DNA of 64,000 bases from Grammothele lineata (taxonomy: Eukaryota > Basidiomycota > Agaricomycetes > Polyporales > Polyporaceae): contig NDFF03000372.1 of NCBI GenBank assembly GCA_002150815.3, positions 62,001 to 126,000 on the forward strand, given 5' to 3'. Position 1 is the stretch's first letter. The number at the start of each line of letters is the position of its first letter. The position numbers and the translations under genes are program-made. Shown piece by piece: positions 1-11,531 of this stretch. Under the pieces are notes generated by a model, which saw only the letters and a list, made by a program, of their open reading frames with translations, searched no databases and was not told where the DNA came from.

Positions 1-1551
1 CCGAACAGATGGCTTCTGTTGAGGTATCCATTGAAAGGGGAGACGGATTGTGCGGTTATAGAGGCACAGTTCAAACTTCGTCAGGGCTTAACAGAATTTA
101 CAGGCTGAAATGGGGATTCCTACGCGCATCGTAGCGTAAGAGGCCTGCGTTATAGCGGCTGCGTATAACGTTGAAATCAGAGTATTGGGACTCACCATGG
201 AGTTTGCGAGACAAGTGAACACTATTCTGCCGCACGGCCAGGGTGGCGTTGACATACGCGCGACCTAGCTATGCGTGACGGCATTTTGAACCCCATTTCC
301 GGCTACTGATTCCGTGGAGACAGGAGGGAATATCCTCCATCTCGAGTCCTATACGCCGAGGCGACTATGGTTTGGAGTGTGCGAATGGTTTGCATTATCT
401 ACGTCGCCGTCATTCTGTTCGATGCATCGGACACTGGAATAGTACCCGAACTTGCTTTGAACGATACCGTACGTTTGCATGTCTCCTCACGCGACGCCGA
501 CTGTCGTGGGATGTGGCATTGCCGTTCACTTCACGGCCAGATCATGATGAAATAGGAGCAGGGAGCTGTATTCAGCTTCGTTGAGTGCCCACGTTGTGAT
601 AATCGATGGATCCTTGCCAGACCTATCACACAAGATGGGGTTCAAAGGTATACGAAGGGGGAACAGACAACAACCGGTACCTTATTACAGTAGTATACTA
701 GGTGCCAGCAGAAGACGGCAAAAGGAGCTGCAGGTCGCAGTACTAGTGATCACCTTTCCAACAACTTGAGGGGGAAAACGGCAGCAGATCGGCTGATATT
801 GAGGAGACAACTGCACCATGAACAGACTTTGAGATGATGGAAGGAAAGACAGCGAGCCCTCGGCCTGCCAGTGACACTTCGGCACGAGATGTGTGGCTGG
901 GATGTCCTACAATGTTTCCTTATAAGACTACGAGCGGAGTTTAAATATTGGAGACATTGAACCTTCGATGCCTGCAGCTGAGTGCAAATTTTGAGACCCC
1001 TGTTCGGATCGTACCGTAAGCACATCTGAAAACTCTCTATCAGCCGGCTTGTAGCTAACGATATAGATTATAGCCTTGGGACAGGTTCGGGACTGGGGAG
1101 GAGCTATCTACACCCAATACTGCATCTACGAACGCTCTACAAAACCCAAGTACCGTGATTCATGCGGCCGACCGGCGGCGGAATGTCAATATGTACTGAT
1201 CGCCAGACGCTCCCGGGGCAAGAAGTTAGACAACAATAAACACGAGAATATGACACTCGACCCCCGACGCTGAGTCGACTGAGTGGGTAAGCGGCCTCGT
1301 TCGGTGTTCCAGGGGCCAAGGCTCGAGGGTGCGACAGATTCTTGTCCTGCCAGCTCATGTTCCAAGTTTACGACAATGACTCGAACGTGGTGAGAAAAAG
1401 GAATATTATCCGTTGTATAATTAAAGCACTCTACCCAAAACTACGACATGCTGAGAATCCTTCCACGCTGTGACTATGATCCTGTATCTTCCGCCGGGCG
1501 TCGCCGGCCTGCCGTCCGAGTATCCACGCGGAAGATCTTCTCTTGACTGCT
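1..1551. other. no gene seen (left edge)
   Basis: Both strands hold only short open frames with no recognisable domain, no paired splice sites joining coding-like exons and no repeat visible by eye. It is probably intergenic DNA lying 3' of the minus-strand membrane-protein gene that follows. Confidence 0.5.
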
Positions 1552-2292
1552 CTACATGAAGCTGGTCGGGATCGCACTAGCAATTTCGGCGATAGCTTGG
1601 GTGCAAGGCGTGGACGTAGGCACAACCATCGTCGTAGTATCTGCCGAACACGGGGTCGTGCTCCAGCCATGGTTCCTGACCGCACCCTCAAGTTTTGTCG
1701 ACGTCGTGTGGAGGGTAGATGTTGCCAAATGAACATTGGTGTTGTTGGATGTGGAGGTAGCGCTGCTCCCGGCGAAAGTGGAGGTGACGTTGGTGGATAT
1801 GGTCGAAGAGGTGCTAGTGGACGTCCAGTCGTGGGAGATGCTGCTGCCGCTCTCGTCCACTCTGACCGGCGCTCCCGCATCGTTCTGCTTCCGAATCTCC
1901 GCGATGATGACGGCGGTGAGGGTACCCGCTAGGGGGATGAAGGCGACGATGAAGAGGATCAAGAAGCGCCACCATACTCGCTTGTTGACCTCGGGCGGAC
2001 GGACTTGGGACAGAGTCAGGGCCATCTCAGTCTCTGAGAACGTGCGGGGAGCGACGGGACGCCTTTTAGGTTCGGCGTCCTCAGAGCCTCTTGCGGTGCT
2101 GTCGGTGGAGTTGGAGGATACGTCTCCGAAGCGAGGAGGAGTGGGGCGGGCTTGCGTCTCCGGGACGAATGCCGTCCGCGCCTGCAAGCATGCCAGGCCA
2201 TTTCAGTTGGCCAGTATACACGGTGCAGGAGACGAGTGGGCACATACCATACCAGCGCCATAGGGAGTATCCGGTGACGGCGGTCTGTACAT
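1552..2292 (-). CDS. Ser/Thr-rich single-pass membrane protein, unknown function
   Basis: Two exons: 2248-2292 and 1552-2181, encoding 224 residues. The ATG at 2292 opens a 15-codon first exon (starting MYRPPSPD). A GTATGT donor and a TTGCAG acceptor join it in phase 0 to the long open frame, which has no ATG of its own at its start. Residues about 1-80 are polar and proline-rich. A cluster around VNKRVWWRF leads into one hydrophobic segment of about 20 residues, followed by a charged stretch (AEIRKQND). The remaining ~100 residues are Thr/Ser-rich with several NXT/S sites, as expected of an O-/N-glycosylated extracellular or lumenal tail. The layout suggests a cytosolic N-terminus and an exposed glycosylated C-terminus. 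I do not recognise the family. A further C-terminal intron cannot be excluded. Confidence 0.55.
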
Positions 2293-3466
2293 GTCAACGA
2301 AGTGCGGTATCAAGGCGAGAGGATGGAAAAGCAGGAGAAGGTGGTGGGAGGGAGTAGAAAGCGAAGAGAGACGAAGACTAAGGGGGAACTGAGAGGCTGA
2401 GAGTCGCGGTCTCTATATGCGCTACCAGCACATCCGCCTCGGATGTTATCAAGGGGTGTCGGATGTCTGTTCTACGTCGGCTGCAACGGCCAGGAGGCCA
2501 CTACTCCTATCGACAACCACACCGGACAAAGGGATGCACAATCCATCTATCTTTGAGCATATATTTGACCCCGCCAACTACCGTTGTACGATGCGTGGCG
2601 AAGTAAAAGGTACGCGTACAGATTATTTCCGAACTTGAACATGGTTAACGGACGTACCACGATGATGACGTCAAGCCCCTTTCACTTCAAAACAAACGTT
2701 AGGGTGCCCCTTATTCCCCGAGGTGTTGACTGCTCTGAGGGATGAGAGGGGGAGAGGGGAGAGGGGTAAGGGGTAAGGGGCTAGTCCTAGACGACATGAG
2801 GTCCTATGAGTTGAGCGGTGGTGAACCCGGAGTGTGAAGGATGGCGAACGTCCATCGAGGCCGGTGAAAGGTGTGCAGAAGAAAAATGAGCGTCGTGCTC
2901 GTAGGTACTCTGTAAGAGGGGAACCGAGGAGGAGGAGGGCGAGTTGGGCGTCGCAGTCGCAAGCCTCGACGAGAGCGAGAGGACAACTGAGCACACGCGC
3001 GTTTGACGGAGCCGACTAGCCAATCAGCGAGAAGCTCGACACGGGCCGGCTCGAGGCAGTCTTAATGAGCGCCTAATGACACCCATTTGATCGCAACTAT
3101 CGCGGCCCTCACCAAGCCCTCACTGCGTAGTATCTGTGATACTACTTGAATATTGAAGGTTGAAGATTTGAACACAATCGGACAGTTATCAATTGCCATG
3201 CGAAACCTAATAATAGAGTCATGGATAGTTACTATATTGCTTGTAACTCATTCCTTTCATGGCAGGCAGCAAAACGTCAACTTGCTATAGCACCCGGCCG
3301 GACTTTCGGCAAAACATACAGGAATATGCGGTTGACGTAGCGGTACATGGAAGGCTTCGAGTCTGGAGCTCTTGCGTACTGAAGTATGTGTTTGGCATGT
3401 GTTTGTTGCAGATCTCCGATGCATAGAGGCTGACATGACGATCCACGTCGCGGTCAGCCGCTGCAC

Positions 3467-3473
3467 TATAAAA
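3467..3473 (+). promoter_or_regulatory. TATA box of an orphan transcription unit
   Basis: TATAAAA lies about 75 bp upstream of a strong splice donor (CAG|GTGAGT, intron from 3545). The acceptor GACGCAG ends at 3612 and is followed three bases later by an ATG (3615). Unspliced, that ATG gives only 14 codons, but a second donor (GTGAGC at 3656) lies just before the stop, so a further exon is possible. I could not follow a reading frame beyond it. Confidence 0.4.
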
Positions 3474-3902
3474 TCCCTCCCCCGGAGTCGGTACAACGCA
3501 GGCGTCGACCACCACCATCTATCCCTTTGTCTCGACTCCGGCAGGTGAGTTTCACCACAAACTATATCACTTCCCTGGTCTGAACTACTTCCTCGGGCCG
3601 CCGCCGACGCAGACATGAAGCTCGACAATATTCAGCAACGCTCGGTCGTCGGATCGTGAGCTAGTAGTGTGCAAGATAATAGTACGTTGCTATTTATGTG
3701 GTTTAGCTCCGCACTACTCACAACTAGAACAGGTCACAGTGCCGAAGTGTAAGGCCCCAACCGGGCGACGATCCGCAAGCGCGCGCCGGGACGGCTGCGC
3801 TGCCTGTAGGATGCCGAAGACTCCGGACCCACGGGCGAGGGACCGCAAACGCGTCCTCGGTGCAACGTCCCGGTAGACAAAGGTGCGTCGTGTTTCGATT
3901 TA

Positions 3903-4081
3903 AGGTAGGTGCGTTTTGCTAGATTTGCAGGTAAGTGCATTTCGTTGTGGAAAAGGTGAGTGGTTTTTGTCATGTAAAGAGGTAGGTGGTTTTGTTATTT
4001 GTAAAGGTAGGTGGTTTCTGTTACGCGTACAGGTAAGTCCGTTTCATCGTTGAGGATAGGTAGGTCCGTTTTGGTTTTGAG
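3903..4081. repeat. degenerate 25-27 bp tandem repeat, seven units
   Basis: Units begin at 3903, 3929, 3954, 3980, 4005, 4031 and 4058 and are 25-27 bp long. Each starts AGGTAGGT, AGGTAAGT or AGGTGAGT, continues with a short G/C pair and a T-rich run (GTTTTG-like), and ends in a variable A/G-rich stretch. An isolated eighth head (AGGTAGGTCC) sits at 4122. The unit length is not a constant multiple of three, so this is not a peptide repeat. Each head matches the fungal 5' splice-site consensus. Confidence 0.85.
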
Positions 4082-5056
4082 TGGTTTGAGGCTGACATGG
4101 ATAGACCTCAAGAAATGTTGAAGGTAGGTCCCGAGGGAGGGCGGGCTGGCTCCTGCAGCCCGTCCTGGCGCAGACCTTTTCGCGGTCCTCGGGATAAGTA
4201 CCGTCGCAGCCTCGCTGGACGGGAAACCAACATGCGCCAAAGTCGAGTCTTGTTCATCGTTTGCCACCAGTTCGCATCGCATTGTGGATTTATGGAATCG
4301 ATGTTTGTAGATTATCAGTCGTAAACCTAGCAATCTTACTACGTCGTTCTTCCATATTTTCACTGCGGGGCTCCGTTCTTCGGAGCGTAAACACCAGCTA
4401 TGTCCGGACTGAACAGATTCTGAGTGGGCAGGTGCTTGTCATGATATCATTGCGGGTGAATCCTTGACAGACAGCCGACAAATTCCTTCAGTCAAAGGGC
4501 AAACTCCCGTCCGGTCAGCCGCCTGTTGTTTTTCGTCAGTTAATTGGAGAGGCGCTAAAGACTGGAAGCATCTCACAGGTGAGGTCCTGTGGTAGTCGTG
4601 TATGCCTCCGGGGAGATCTTCGTGACGGGACCACAAGGCCCATGTGTAGGGATGAAACGTTCGGCAGGAAGAACGAGAAAGCGACACAGCGGAGCACGGA
4701 CACGGCCGGTCGACCTTGCGCCTAGTCCTCGTGCATATGCACCTACACTCTGGAACCATCGAGCCCTCGTCGTATCACCAGCATATATCTTGCAACGATA
4801 ATTCAATTTGACGCGAGCGGAACAGGACCAGCTAGATCATGGCCCCTCATATTCTGGCCTCGTGCTAAACTGCAAGCCTGGGTGGCAACGCATACACCTA
4901 GGATACGATAAGCACTGTGACAGCCCCGTGTACAAGTAGCAACCAAGCACCGCGCCGCGTTGAGGGCCGATGCGCCGACATTACGTATGGTATCCAGTAC
5001 GGTTCCTCTATGGCGGTCTATGGGTGGTGGAGCAGCAGCCTCGATCCCGGTCACGG

Positions 5057-6572
5057 TCATAGGTTGCTGAGCAGCCGGCTCGCGAGCTCGAAGCCCAGGA
5101 ATGTCGCACCGTTCGCAAACGGCGACCTGGACGGTAAAGTGAAACACATAATGAGCGGACCGCCCTGTCGCCATGCCGAGCGAGAGGGGAAACGCGAGCG
5201 TGGCGTACCTGATGAGAGTAGGGCCGAGCCCGCGCGTGAACGCGGGGAGGCCCTCCGTCCGCCACACGGTGCGGACGCAGTCAAGGGTCGACTTGTATTT
5301 TTGCCCGTCCTTGGCCGAGAAGCCGTCGGTCTGCATGCGGGACTTGATCATGTCGATGGGGTAGATGACGGCCCACAGCTGCGTGTACATGCGCGCGTAC
5401 GCGCGTGTCCGTCAGTAACCGCGAGTAGTCAAGGGTCAGACGGGGCGCGAGATAAATGAACGTGTGAATGATGGATGGACGGAGGGCGCGGAGAAGAAGC
5501 TAGGGAAGGAGCGGGCACGTACCGCGTATCCGGCCGCGGCCCCGAAGAGGACGGCGTTCGCGGGATTGACTTGGTCGCGACGGATGCCTTTCCGCGCCAT
5601 CTCGCGCTGCATGAGCTTCTCGTACGCCCAGAAGTAGATGCCATAGCCGAGGGCTTCGCGCCAGAGAGTGACGACTTGGCCCTTATAGATCCCGGCGATG
5701 CCGTACGACCCGTAGATCTTCTTCATCGCATGGAACGGACCGGCGTACACCGGATTCGTCGCCGATTGTGTTTGGAGGCCTGAGTGGTTTAGATATGCTC
5801 GATCAGCGGGGTGCTGTTGCAGTGGACAGGGTGGCTTCTAGGCGACGGAATGGGAAAATGGAAGCAAGGCATCTCCGCGAGCCAAGGTTGAAACAGTATC
5901 GATGATTGTGTGGCGGGGCGGAGATGAAAGTGTATGAAAGAGCACTCACGGATACGGATGTGCTCGACGGGCCCCGAGACCACGCCGTTGGCGAGTCCAG
6001 CGAACACCCCCGAGACGAAGAGCTGGCCGCTCCCCAGCGCCGCGCCGTCCGGTCCTCCCCGGCCATTGAGCACATTTTGGGCCGCAAAGTAGCGTTTTGA
6101 ATACTCGAGCGCGCCGAACTGGATTGAGACGCAGACTCCGATGCCGAGCAGGGGTGTGAGTGTGCCCTGCGGGCGGGGAAAAAGTGCGCGGGAGCGGTCG
6201 TCAGCCCGCAAGAAGTGTCGGGGAAACACGGGGCGCACCAAACCTTGTAGAAAGCGAGCGGGCCCTCATTTTTCAAGATGCCGCCAGCGCAGTCTAGCAT
6301 GCCCTTGTAGGTACCGGCCGGGGCGGTTTGCATCCGCTGCGAGACGGCGGGGGCGCGTCAGCCCGCGTGACTCGACGCAGAGGGGGTATGTTGAAGTTCT
6401 AAAGGGTGCACGTACCACTTTGACGATGTCAAACGGCTGTCCGACCAAGACCTGGTCGGTCGTGCGAGGCCGCGAGTTAGTGTGGGCGGGCGACCGATTC
6501 TTGCAGGGCAGCACAGACCTGGGCGATGCCGCCAGCGGTGCCCGCAGTGAGATCCTTGACTGTCTTGGACAT
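5057..6572 (-). CDS. mitochondrial carrier family protein (Ymc1/Crc1-like)
   Basis: Seven exons (6519-6572, 6416-6451, 6244-6336, 5950-6166, 5523-5779, 5209-5378, 5057-5126) join in phase to give 298 residues, the normal length for a solute carrier with three ~100-residue repeats. All three carrier signatures PX[DE]XX[KR]X[KR] are present: PFDIVKVR at 24-31, PVEHIRIR at 127-134 and YPIDMIKSR at 225-233. The second (EHIRIRLQTQ) and the ending (SPFANGATFLGFE) resemble the Ymc1/Ymc2 and carnitine/acylcarnitine/ornithine branch. It should sit in the inner mitochondrial membrane and exchange a small carboxylate or amino-acid-like substrate, which the sequence does not fix. Reading through the last intron (5127-5208) would give a false C-terminus. 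The gene contains two very short exons near the start. Confidence 0.93.
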
Positions 6573-8862
6573 GGCTGGGACTCTCGGGGATGAAGGGGCG
6601 GGGCGGGAGGCAAAGGAGGTCGTCGGGCGAGACGAAGCGTAGTCGTCCCAGTCGAGTCACTGGCCGGTGTCGGGCGAGCGAGAGGCGAAACTGGCGCGAT
6701 AGACTTTCGCCGCTAGCGGCGGCCACCGACAACGGGCCCGAGCCAATCGGCGTGGTAGGAACTTTTACCCCGCAGAAGCGGGACTGAAGCGGGGCGGGCG
6801 GGCGATAGGGCGCGATGAATAGATTAGATTAGATGGCCCCCTGCTTTGTGCCTCTAAAAGCCAGTTCCAGCCCGCGCGAGGCCAAAGGCGGCATAGACGA
6901 ATACATAGGGCATGCGCATAACGATAACCACATATGCTACTAGAATGCGAAACATTAGAGTCCCAACGCCCTCCGAACAGCGAAAGAGTCCGCTCCCTCG
7001 ACGGGGACTGATCCTACAGTGTTTGTATCCGGTACTTCGTCGCCTCCTCCGCTCAGTCCACCGCCGTGCGCGGCGTGCGCGCGGGGGCCCCTCACATCTT
7101 CGCCCAGCCCTTCTTCTTCCCTGACGATGTCGCTGCGACGTTCCAACGGACGGGCTCGAGGTATTTCTCCTTTGCCCGGGCGTCCGCCATTCGCCATTGG
7201 TGCTGCGACTCTGCCGACTCGCGCAGCCACGCCTGTGCGATGGCTGCTGCAGGGGAAAGCGGTGTGCGCGGTGTGCTGCCAGGCGTGGTGTGCACGCGGT
7301 GCGGATTGGATCGCTGGGGGTGCGTAGGCGTCGGCGGGTCTGATGGCATCTGCGCGCAAAGGAACCAGGCAACGTCAGCGAAAGCTGATTAGGGCGCCGG
7401 GCGACGGGGCAGGGCGTACAACGGTCATGAAGGGGTCATAAAGATGGCCTAGCACATCGCCAAGGTTGGAACTTATATAAGACGTGTACGCGCCGCCGCT
7501 GGGTTATCGGAGATCGCATGACCGACCTCGCTCGGTACGCCGCTCGAGGACGGCGGGTCGAGCGAGGAAAGTACATAGGAACAGCCAGAAAGAGACCGGG
7601 TGGGAGGTCGATCTTACACCCAGATGCCTTATATGGAAGGCTGAATGGGACTCGGAAGACGCGAACCGTGTGCCCCGAGAGATGATGTACGAAAAGGTAC
7701 GTACCACGCTGCACATCCAGACCGAGCGAGGCATATACATCGTGGTGCAGACCGCGGGCGAGGAGGAGGAGGGCGACGTGGTGGTGGTGGAGAGAAGGAG
7801 GCTGTAAGCCCGGTTGCTGTCGCCAGGGGTGGGTTAAGTAGTCCGGGCGGCGAATAACGCGGACGGGCCGTTGCTAAAAACGAGTTGTATGACTTGGTTA
7901 AGCGTCCCTTAAAAAGACGGACAATGGCGAGATCCCATACCGATGCATCCGGAAGCGTTCGAACATACTGCATCAGGCAGTAACAAGCTAAACCGGCAAC
8001 CATAACGGTCCATTGCGGATTGTGGCGAAGTCAGAGACAGTCAGATTGGTCCCAGCGCAGTAGCGTTTGAGACGAGATATGGCGAGCGTGGGCCGAGGCA
8101 TGGGGAGGGCCGGGTTCGGTGGCTTCGTGGCCGCGCCGAAAACATGAGGAGGCCGGACGGGGACTGTCAAAAGTGCGCGTGCGAGGCGGGCGTGGGTGCC
8201 CTAGAACGTTAGAATTAGCGGATGGCGGACATTGGCCATGGCGCGGCTGGCCATTCTGAGCAATTTCTGGGCGAGAGCGAAGGCAGCCTTTGTGCGTCGT
8301 GAAAGGCGAGCGGGAGAGCCGGCCACACAGCCGCGGCGCTCGCTGGCACCGCGGCGGCGCGGTTCTCCCCGGCGCCCTAGGCTTAGCCCGAGTGAGTGAC
8401 ACGCCCGACGCGACGCGCCCCGCAGACGCCGGCGGGGCGTGACCGCATGCATGTGCCGAGTCCCGACGGCGGTCCGCCTGCCGCCTCTCTCTCCGCACAG
8501 CGCACGCTCCTGGTCCTCCCCGTGCTCACCGTCCCAGCAGCGCTCACGATGCCTATCGCGCAATCCCACCCCACTCGCCCTCCCTTCTCTCCCTCCCTCC
8601 CCGACGACCCCCGCGTCGCAGGCCTCCCTCGGTCACCCGCGCGCAAGAAGCCTTCTCGCTCGCCCGAGGCCTGAGTAAGCAGCTCTCAGCCCCTTCTGTC
8701 ACCCGCCGCTCCCCGACCGACCAACACGTCCTCGCCCTCGCATAAAACACACGCTCGACTGTGATCGTACCGCATAAGCCTCCGCGCACAGAACACCAGC
8801 CAACCGCCACCATTCACCGCCAACTCGCTCTCCCCGCCCGTCGTCACCTCTCGCGGTTCGCC
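6573..8862. other. intergenic region between carrier and NPY1
   Basis: This is the shared upstream region of two divergent genes. It is CpG-rich near 8200-8700 and contains open frames on both strands without recognisable domains. One short minus-strand frame with a real ATG (7092-7349) is listed separately. Confidence 0.5.
7092..7349 (-). CDS. possible small protein or exon (85 residues)
   Basis: A minus-strand frame opens with ATG immediately after an acceptor-like GCGCAG and ends at a stop after a Lys-rich tail (SGKKKGWAKM). The first ~30 residues are Pro/Thr-rich, followed by an Ala-rich probable helix. I do not recognise it. It could be a short gene, an internal exon whose upstream partner I could not place, or a chance frame in GC-rich DNA. 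Confidence 0.2.
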   Translation of the reverse strand: MPSDPPTPTHPQRSNPHRVHTTPGSTPRTPLSPAAAIAQAWLRESAESQHQWRMADARAKEKYLEPVRWNVAATSSGKKKGWAKM

Positions 8863-10929
8863 ATGAGCCCAGAGCCGTAAGCATCTGCCTCCTGCTTCTC
8901 GCGTGGCCGCGCCTCCCGTGCTCAGCGCGCATCTGTCCTCCTCAGCTACGTCAACTACTTCAGCGGCAGCCCTCTCAACCGCCTCGCCTGGCTGCGCACC
9001 TCCCAGCCCTTCCTCAACACCATCATCCACGCCCCTTCAACGCGCTGGCTCTTATTCAACAACGGCCAGCCCCTCGTCCGCATTCCCGCCCTCTCGGAGC
9101 GCGCGCCCACGCTCAAGCAGTCCCTCGCCCGTCTCACCACACGCGACGTCCGGCCCCTCCTAGGCCCGGAACCGTTCTTCTCCCAGGGCCAGAAGGACGG
9201 TGAGCTCGCCCCTCCAGACGTCAAAGGGCTCGAGGCGGCCCGCCTCCGCGGCACCCCCATCGCCTTCCTCGGTCTGCATGAATCCGAAGCGACGTTCGCT
9301 GCTGCGCTTCCGTCGACCGACTTTAGCGCGTCTGCCGACCTGCAGACGATCATCTCCAACGTCAAGGGCGATGCCTACTTCTCCCTCGACGTAAGCGACG
9401 TTGCCAAGGAGGAGCTGGACCAGATCCTCAAGGCCGCCTCTTCCTCTTCTGAGCGCCCGGGTACGGAATTGGCGTTTGTAGAACCACGCTCTGCCATGGG
9501 CACGCTTGAGGCCTTCGAAGCCGCAACTTTCGCCGAAGCGAGGTGCATCATCGACTGGAATGCGCGCAACAAGGTGCGTCTATACACTCATGCCTTACAC
9601 GGTCGCGTGGATCACCAACACTTCGTCTTCGGCGTGCAGTTCTGCCCCTCGTGCGGCGAGCCCGTCTATTCCTCGTGGGCCGGCTGGAAGCTCACATGCT
9701 CCTCCCTCCTTCCCTGGGCGGAGAACGCCGGCAAAAAACCGTGTCCGACCGCAACTGGACTCCACAATTTCTCCCATCCGCGCACGGACGGTGTCGTTAT
9801 CATGGCCGTAGTTGACCAGACAGGCGACAAGATCCTCCTCGGGCGCAATGTACGTAGCCGCCGGCCGTCCCGTCCTCGCGTGCCCCCGCTTACCTGCCTC
9901 CTGTATCACGGATTTGCGTTCACAGAGGAAATGGCCCGCCAAGTTCTACTCGTGCTTGTCCGGCTTTATCGAACCCGGAGAGTCGTTTGAAGACGCCGTC
10001 CAACGCGAGCTTTGGGAGGAGGCAGGCGTAAAGGTGTGGGACGTGCGCTACCACTCCTCACAACCATGGGTGCGTTGTGTTCTTATACCGGCGTTCGCGC
10101 CGAGCGGCCCTGCGGTCCCCGTAGTGCCCACGGGCGGCGAATATCCGCCCGGTACCCGTGCCTCTCTCCTCCCATTCAGTTCAAGGCCCTTACTGACTTC
10201 TGTCTGCCTGCCTCCTTGTGCACGCCCGCGCCTGCCGATCCGGATCGGCAGCCCTACCCAGCGTCGCTCATGGTCGGCTTTTACGCGACCGCAAGCTCCG
10301 ACGAGCCGCTGCGGACAGACCTGGACAACGAGCTCGAGGGTGCGTGTGCCTTCTTCTGTCGCAGTGATGTATGCAGTAGGCACGTGCCTCCCCCTCCTCC
10401 CCTCTCCCTTCCTCCGCACGTTTCCCGGGAGCCTCCTATTCCTCGGGCCACCCTACCCGATCCGCCTAACCTACACACTCCCGCTTTCTCTTCCCTTCTC
10501 TTCTTGCCCCTGCACCGCAGTCCGCGTCTCCAGCCCCTTCTCTCGCCGCTCCGCCGCGCGCCTACGCTAAGCTGACACGTCCCTCCATCCTCCCTCCCTA
10601 CCTCCCTACCTCGCTCCGCTGCAGAGGCGCGCTGGTTCACACGCGACGAGCTCCTTGCCGTCCTTCACCACAACGACGGCACGCGCCTCTCGCGCGCGGA
10701 CCACAAGGAGCTCGCCGCTGCCGCCGAGAAGAGCAACCCGAACGAGGCAGCCCCCGACAAGGCCCAGGCGACGACCAAGGCCGCGGTGGGCGCCCCCGCG
10801 GCGTCTGGCGGTGGGCCGGCGTTCAAGGTACCGCCGACGAGTGCGATCGGGGGCGTCATACTCAACGAGTGGGCCCATGGGCGGGCCGGGCGCCAGCCCA
10901 CTGCATCCTCGCCACCGGCGAGTCTCTGA
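8863..10929 (+). CDS. NPY1: NADH pyrophosphatase (Nudix, NUDT12/Npy1 type)
   Basis: Six exons (8863-8876, 8946-9573, 9640-9849, 9926-10069, 10252-10339, 10625-10929) give 462 residues. It should hydrolyse NAD(H), and in this family also NAD-capped RNA, to nicotinamide mononucleotide and AMP; homologues are peroxisomal or cytosolic. An N-terminal NADH-pyrophosphatase-like domain (~1-205) is followed by a four-cysteine zinc ribbon (C216, C219, C234, C249). The Nudix box is complete: G297, E303, R311, E312, E315, E316, G318. The family-specific SQPWPYP motif is at 329-335. The start is supported by the MSPEPYVNYFSG continuity across the first intron, which leaves a 14-nt first coding exon. A low-complexity Ala/Lys linker (~390-430) precedes the conserved AIGGVILNEWA helix. 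The C-terminal SL is not a canonical SKL peroxisomal signal. It converges on the next gene. Confidence 0.95.
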
Positions 10930-11531
10930 AGAAGCTTGGGCCGCACGTGGTAGAATGTAAGAACGGTAGATTTCACAAATTCAAGTCATCGTTACAACAG
11001 GGAACCAAAAAACAGCCGGGGATATATGTACAACAATATCGGGACATCTGTCCTTGCCACGATGTGGGATGACGGTGTGCTTCTACAAGACACGAGGATA
11101 CGAGGAGCCGCGGGAGAACGTAAGCTGTGAGGAGACGGGTCGGCGCCCGTCGAGGCGTGGTGGTAGGGATGCGTGGAGAGAGAATGGAAGAAGAGGTGAA
11201 GGCGATAGCGGTCGTTCTTCAAACACTGCAGATGCGCGCTGCGCGGGTATGACGTGGTGCTTCTGTGTGGGGACGCTCCCTCGAGGCGCGTCCTGTCCGA
11301 CCACACCGGTCGATAGGGTCGTGGAAGGTGGAGGCCGGCGTGGTGGCGTCGGCGTACATAACATCGAACGAGCTGGAACTTGTGACTTGGGATTCAGGAT
11401 GGGAATCGGCGCCGCGGCGAGCGTGTCGGCGCCACGAGGGGGCTCATGCGAAGCCCGTGCCTCGCCCGCCCAGCGAGTCTGGTTGCCGCGGTCTCCGGCG
11501 CAGGCCCCCATCTCTTGCTTGCCTCAGGGCG
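10930..11531. other. convergent intergenic region
   Basis: About 600 bp between the stops of NPY1 (+) and the disordered-protein gene (-). I see no gene or repeat here. It should hold the 3' untranslated regions and polyadenylation sites of both genes. Confidence 0.6.

Larger units (their letters stand above)
2293..5056. other. intergenic region with orphan promoter and tandem repeat
   Basis: No complete gene was found. This stretch holds purine-rich low-complexity DNA (about 2740-2790, GGGGAGA/GGGGTAA runs), a TATA-type promoter with a spliced leader (3467-3656) and a degenerate tandem repeat (3903-4081). The last two are listed separately. Confidence 0.5.

Noticed and set aside
3734..4363. 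Repeated peptide (TDLP/TYLY-like) encoded by the 25-27 bp repeat
   Set aside because: Unit lengths vary and are mostly not multiples of three, and an in-frame stop interrupts it; the peptide resemblance is a by-product.
4803..5056. Longer C-terminus of the mitochondrial carrier by reading through
   Set aside because: Splicing 5127-5208 restores the conserved SPFANGATFLGFE ending and a stop at 5057; the read-through tail has no similarity to carriers.
8396..8674. 92-codon plus-strand frame just upstream of NPY1
   Set aside because: Pro/Ser/Ala-rich frame in a CpG-rich promoter-like region, no domain, and frames of similar length on the opposite strand.
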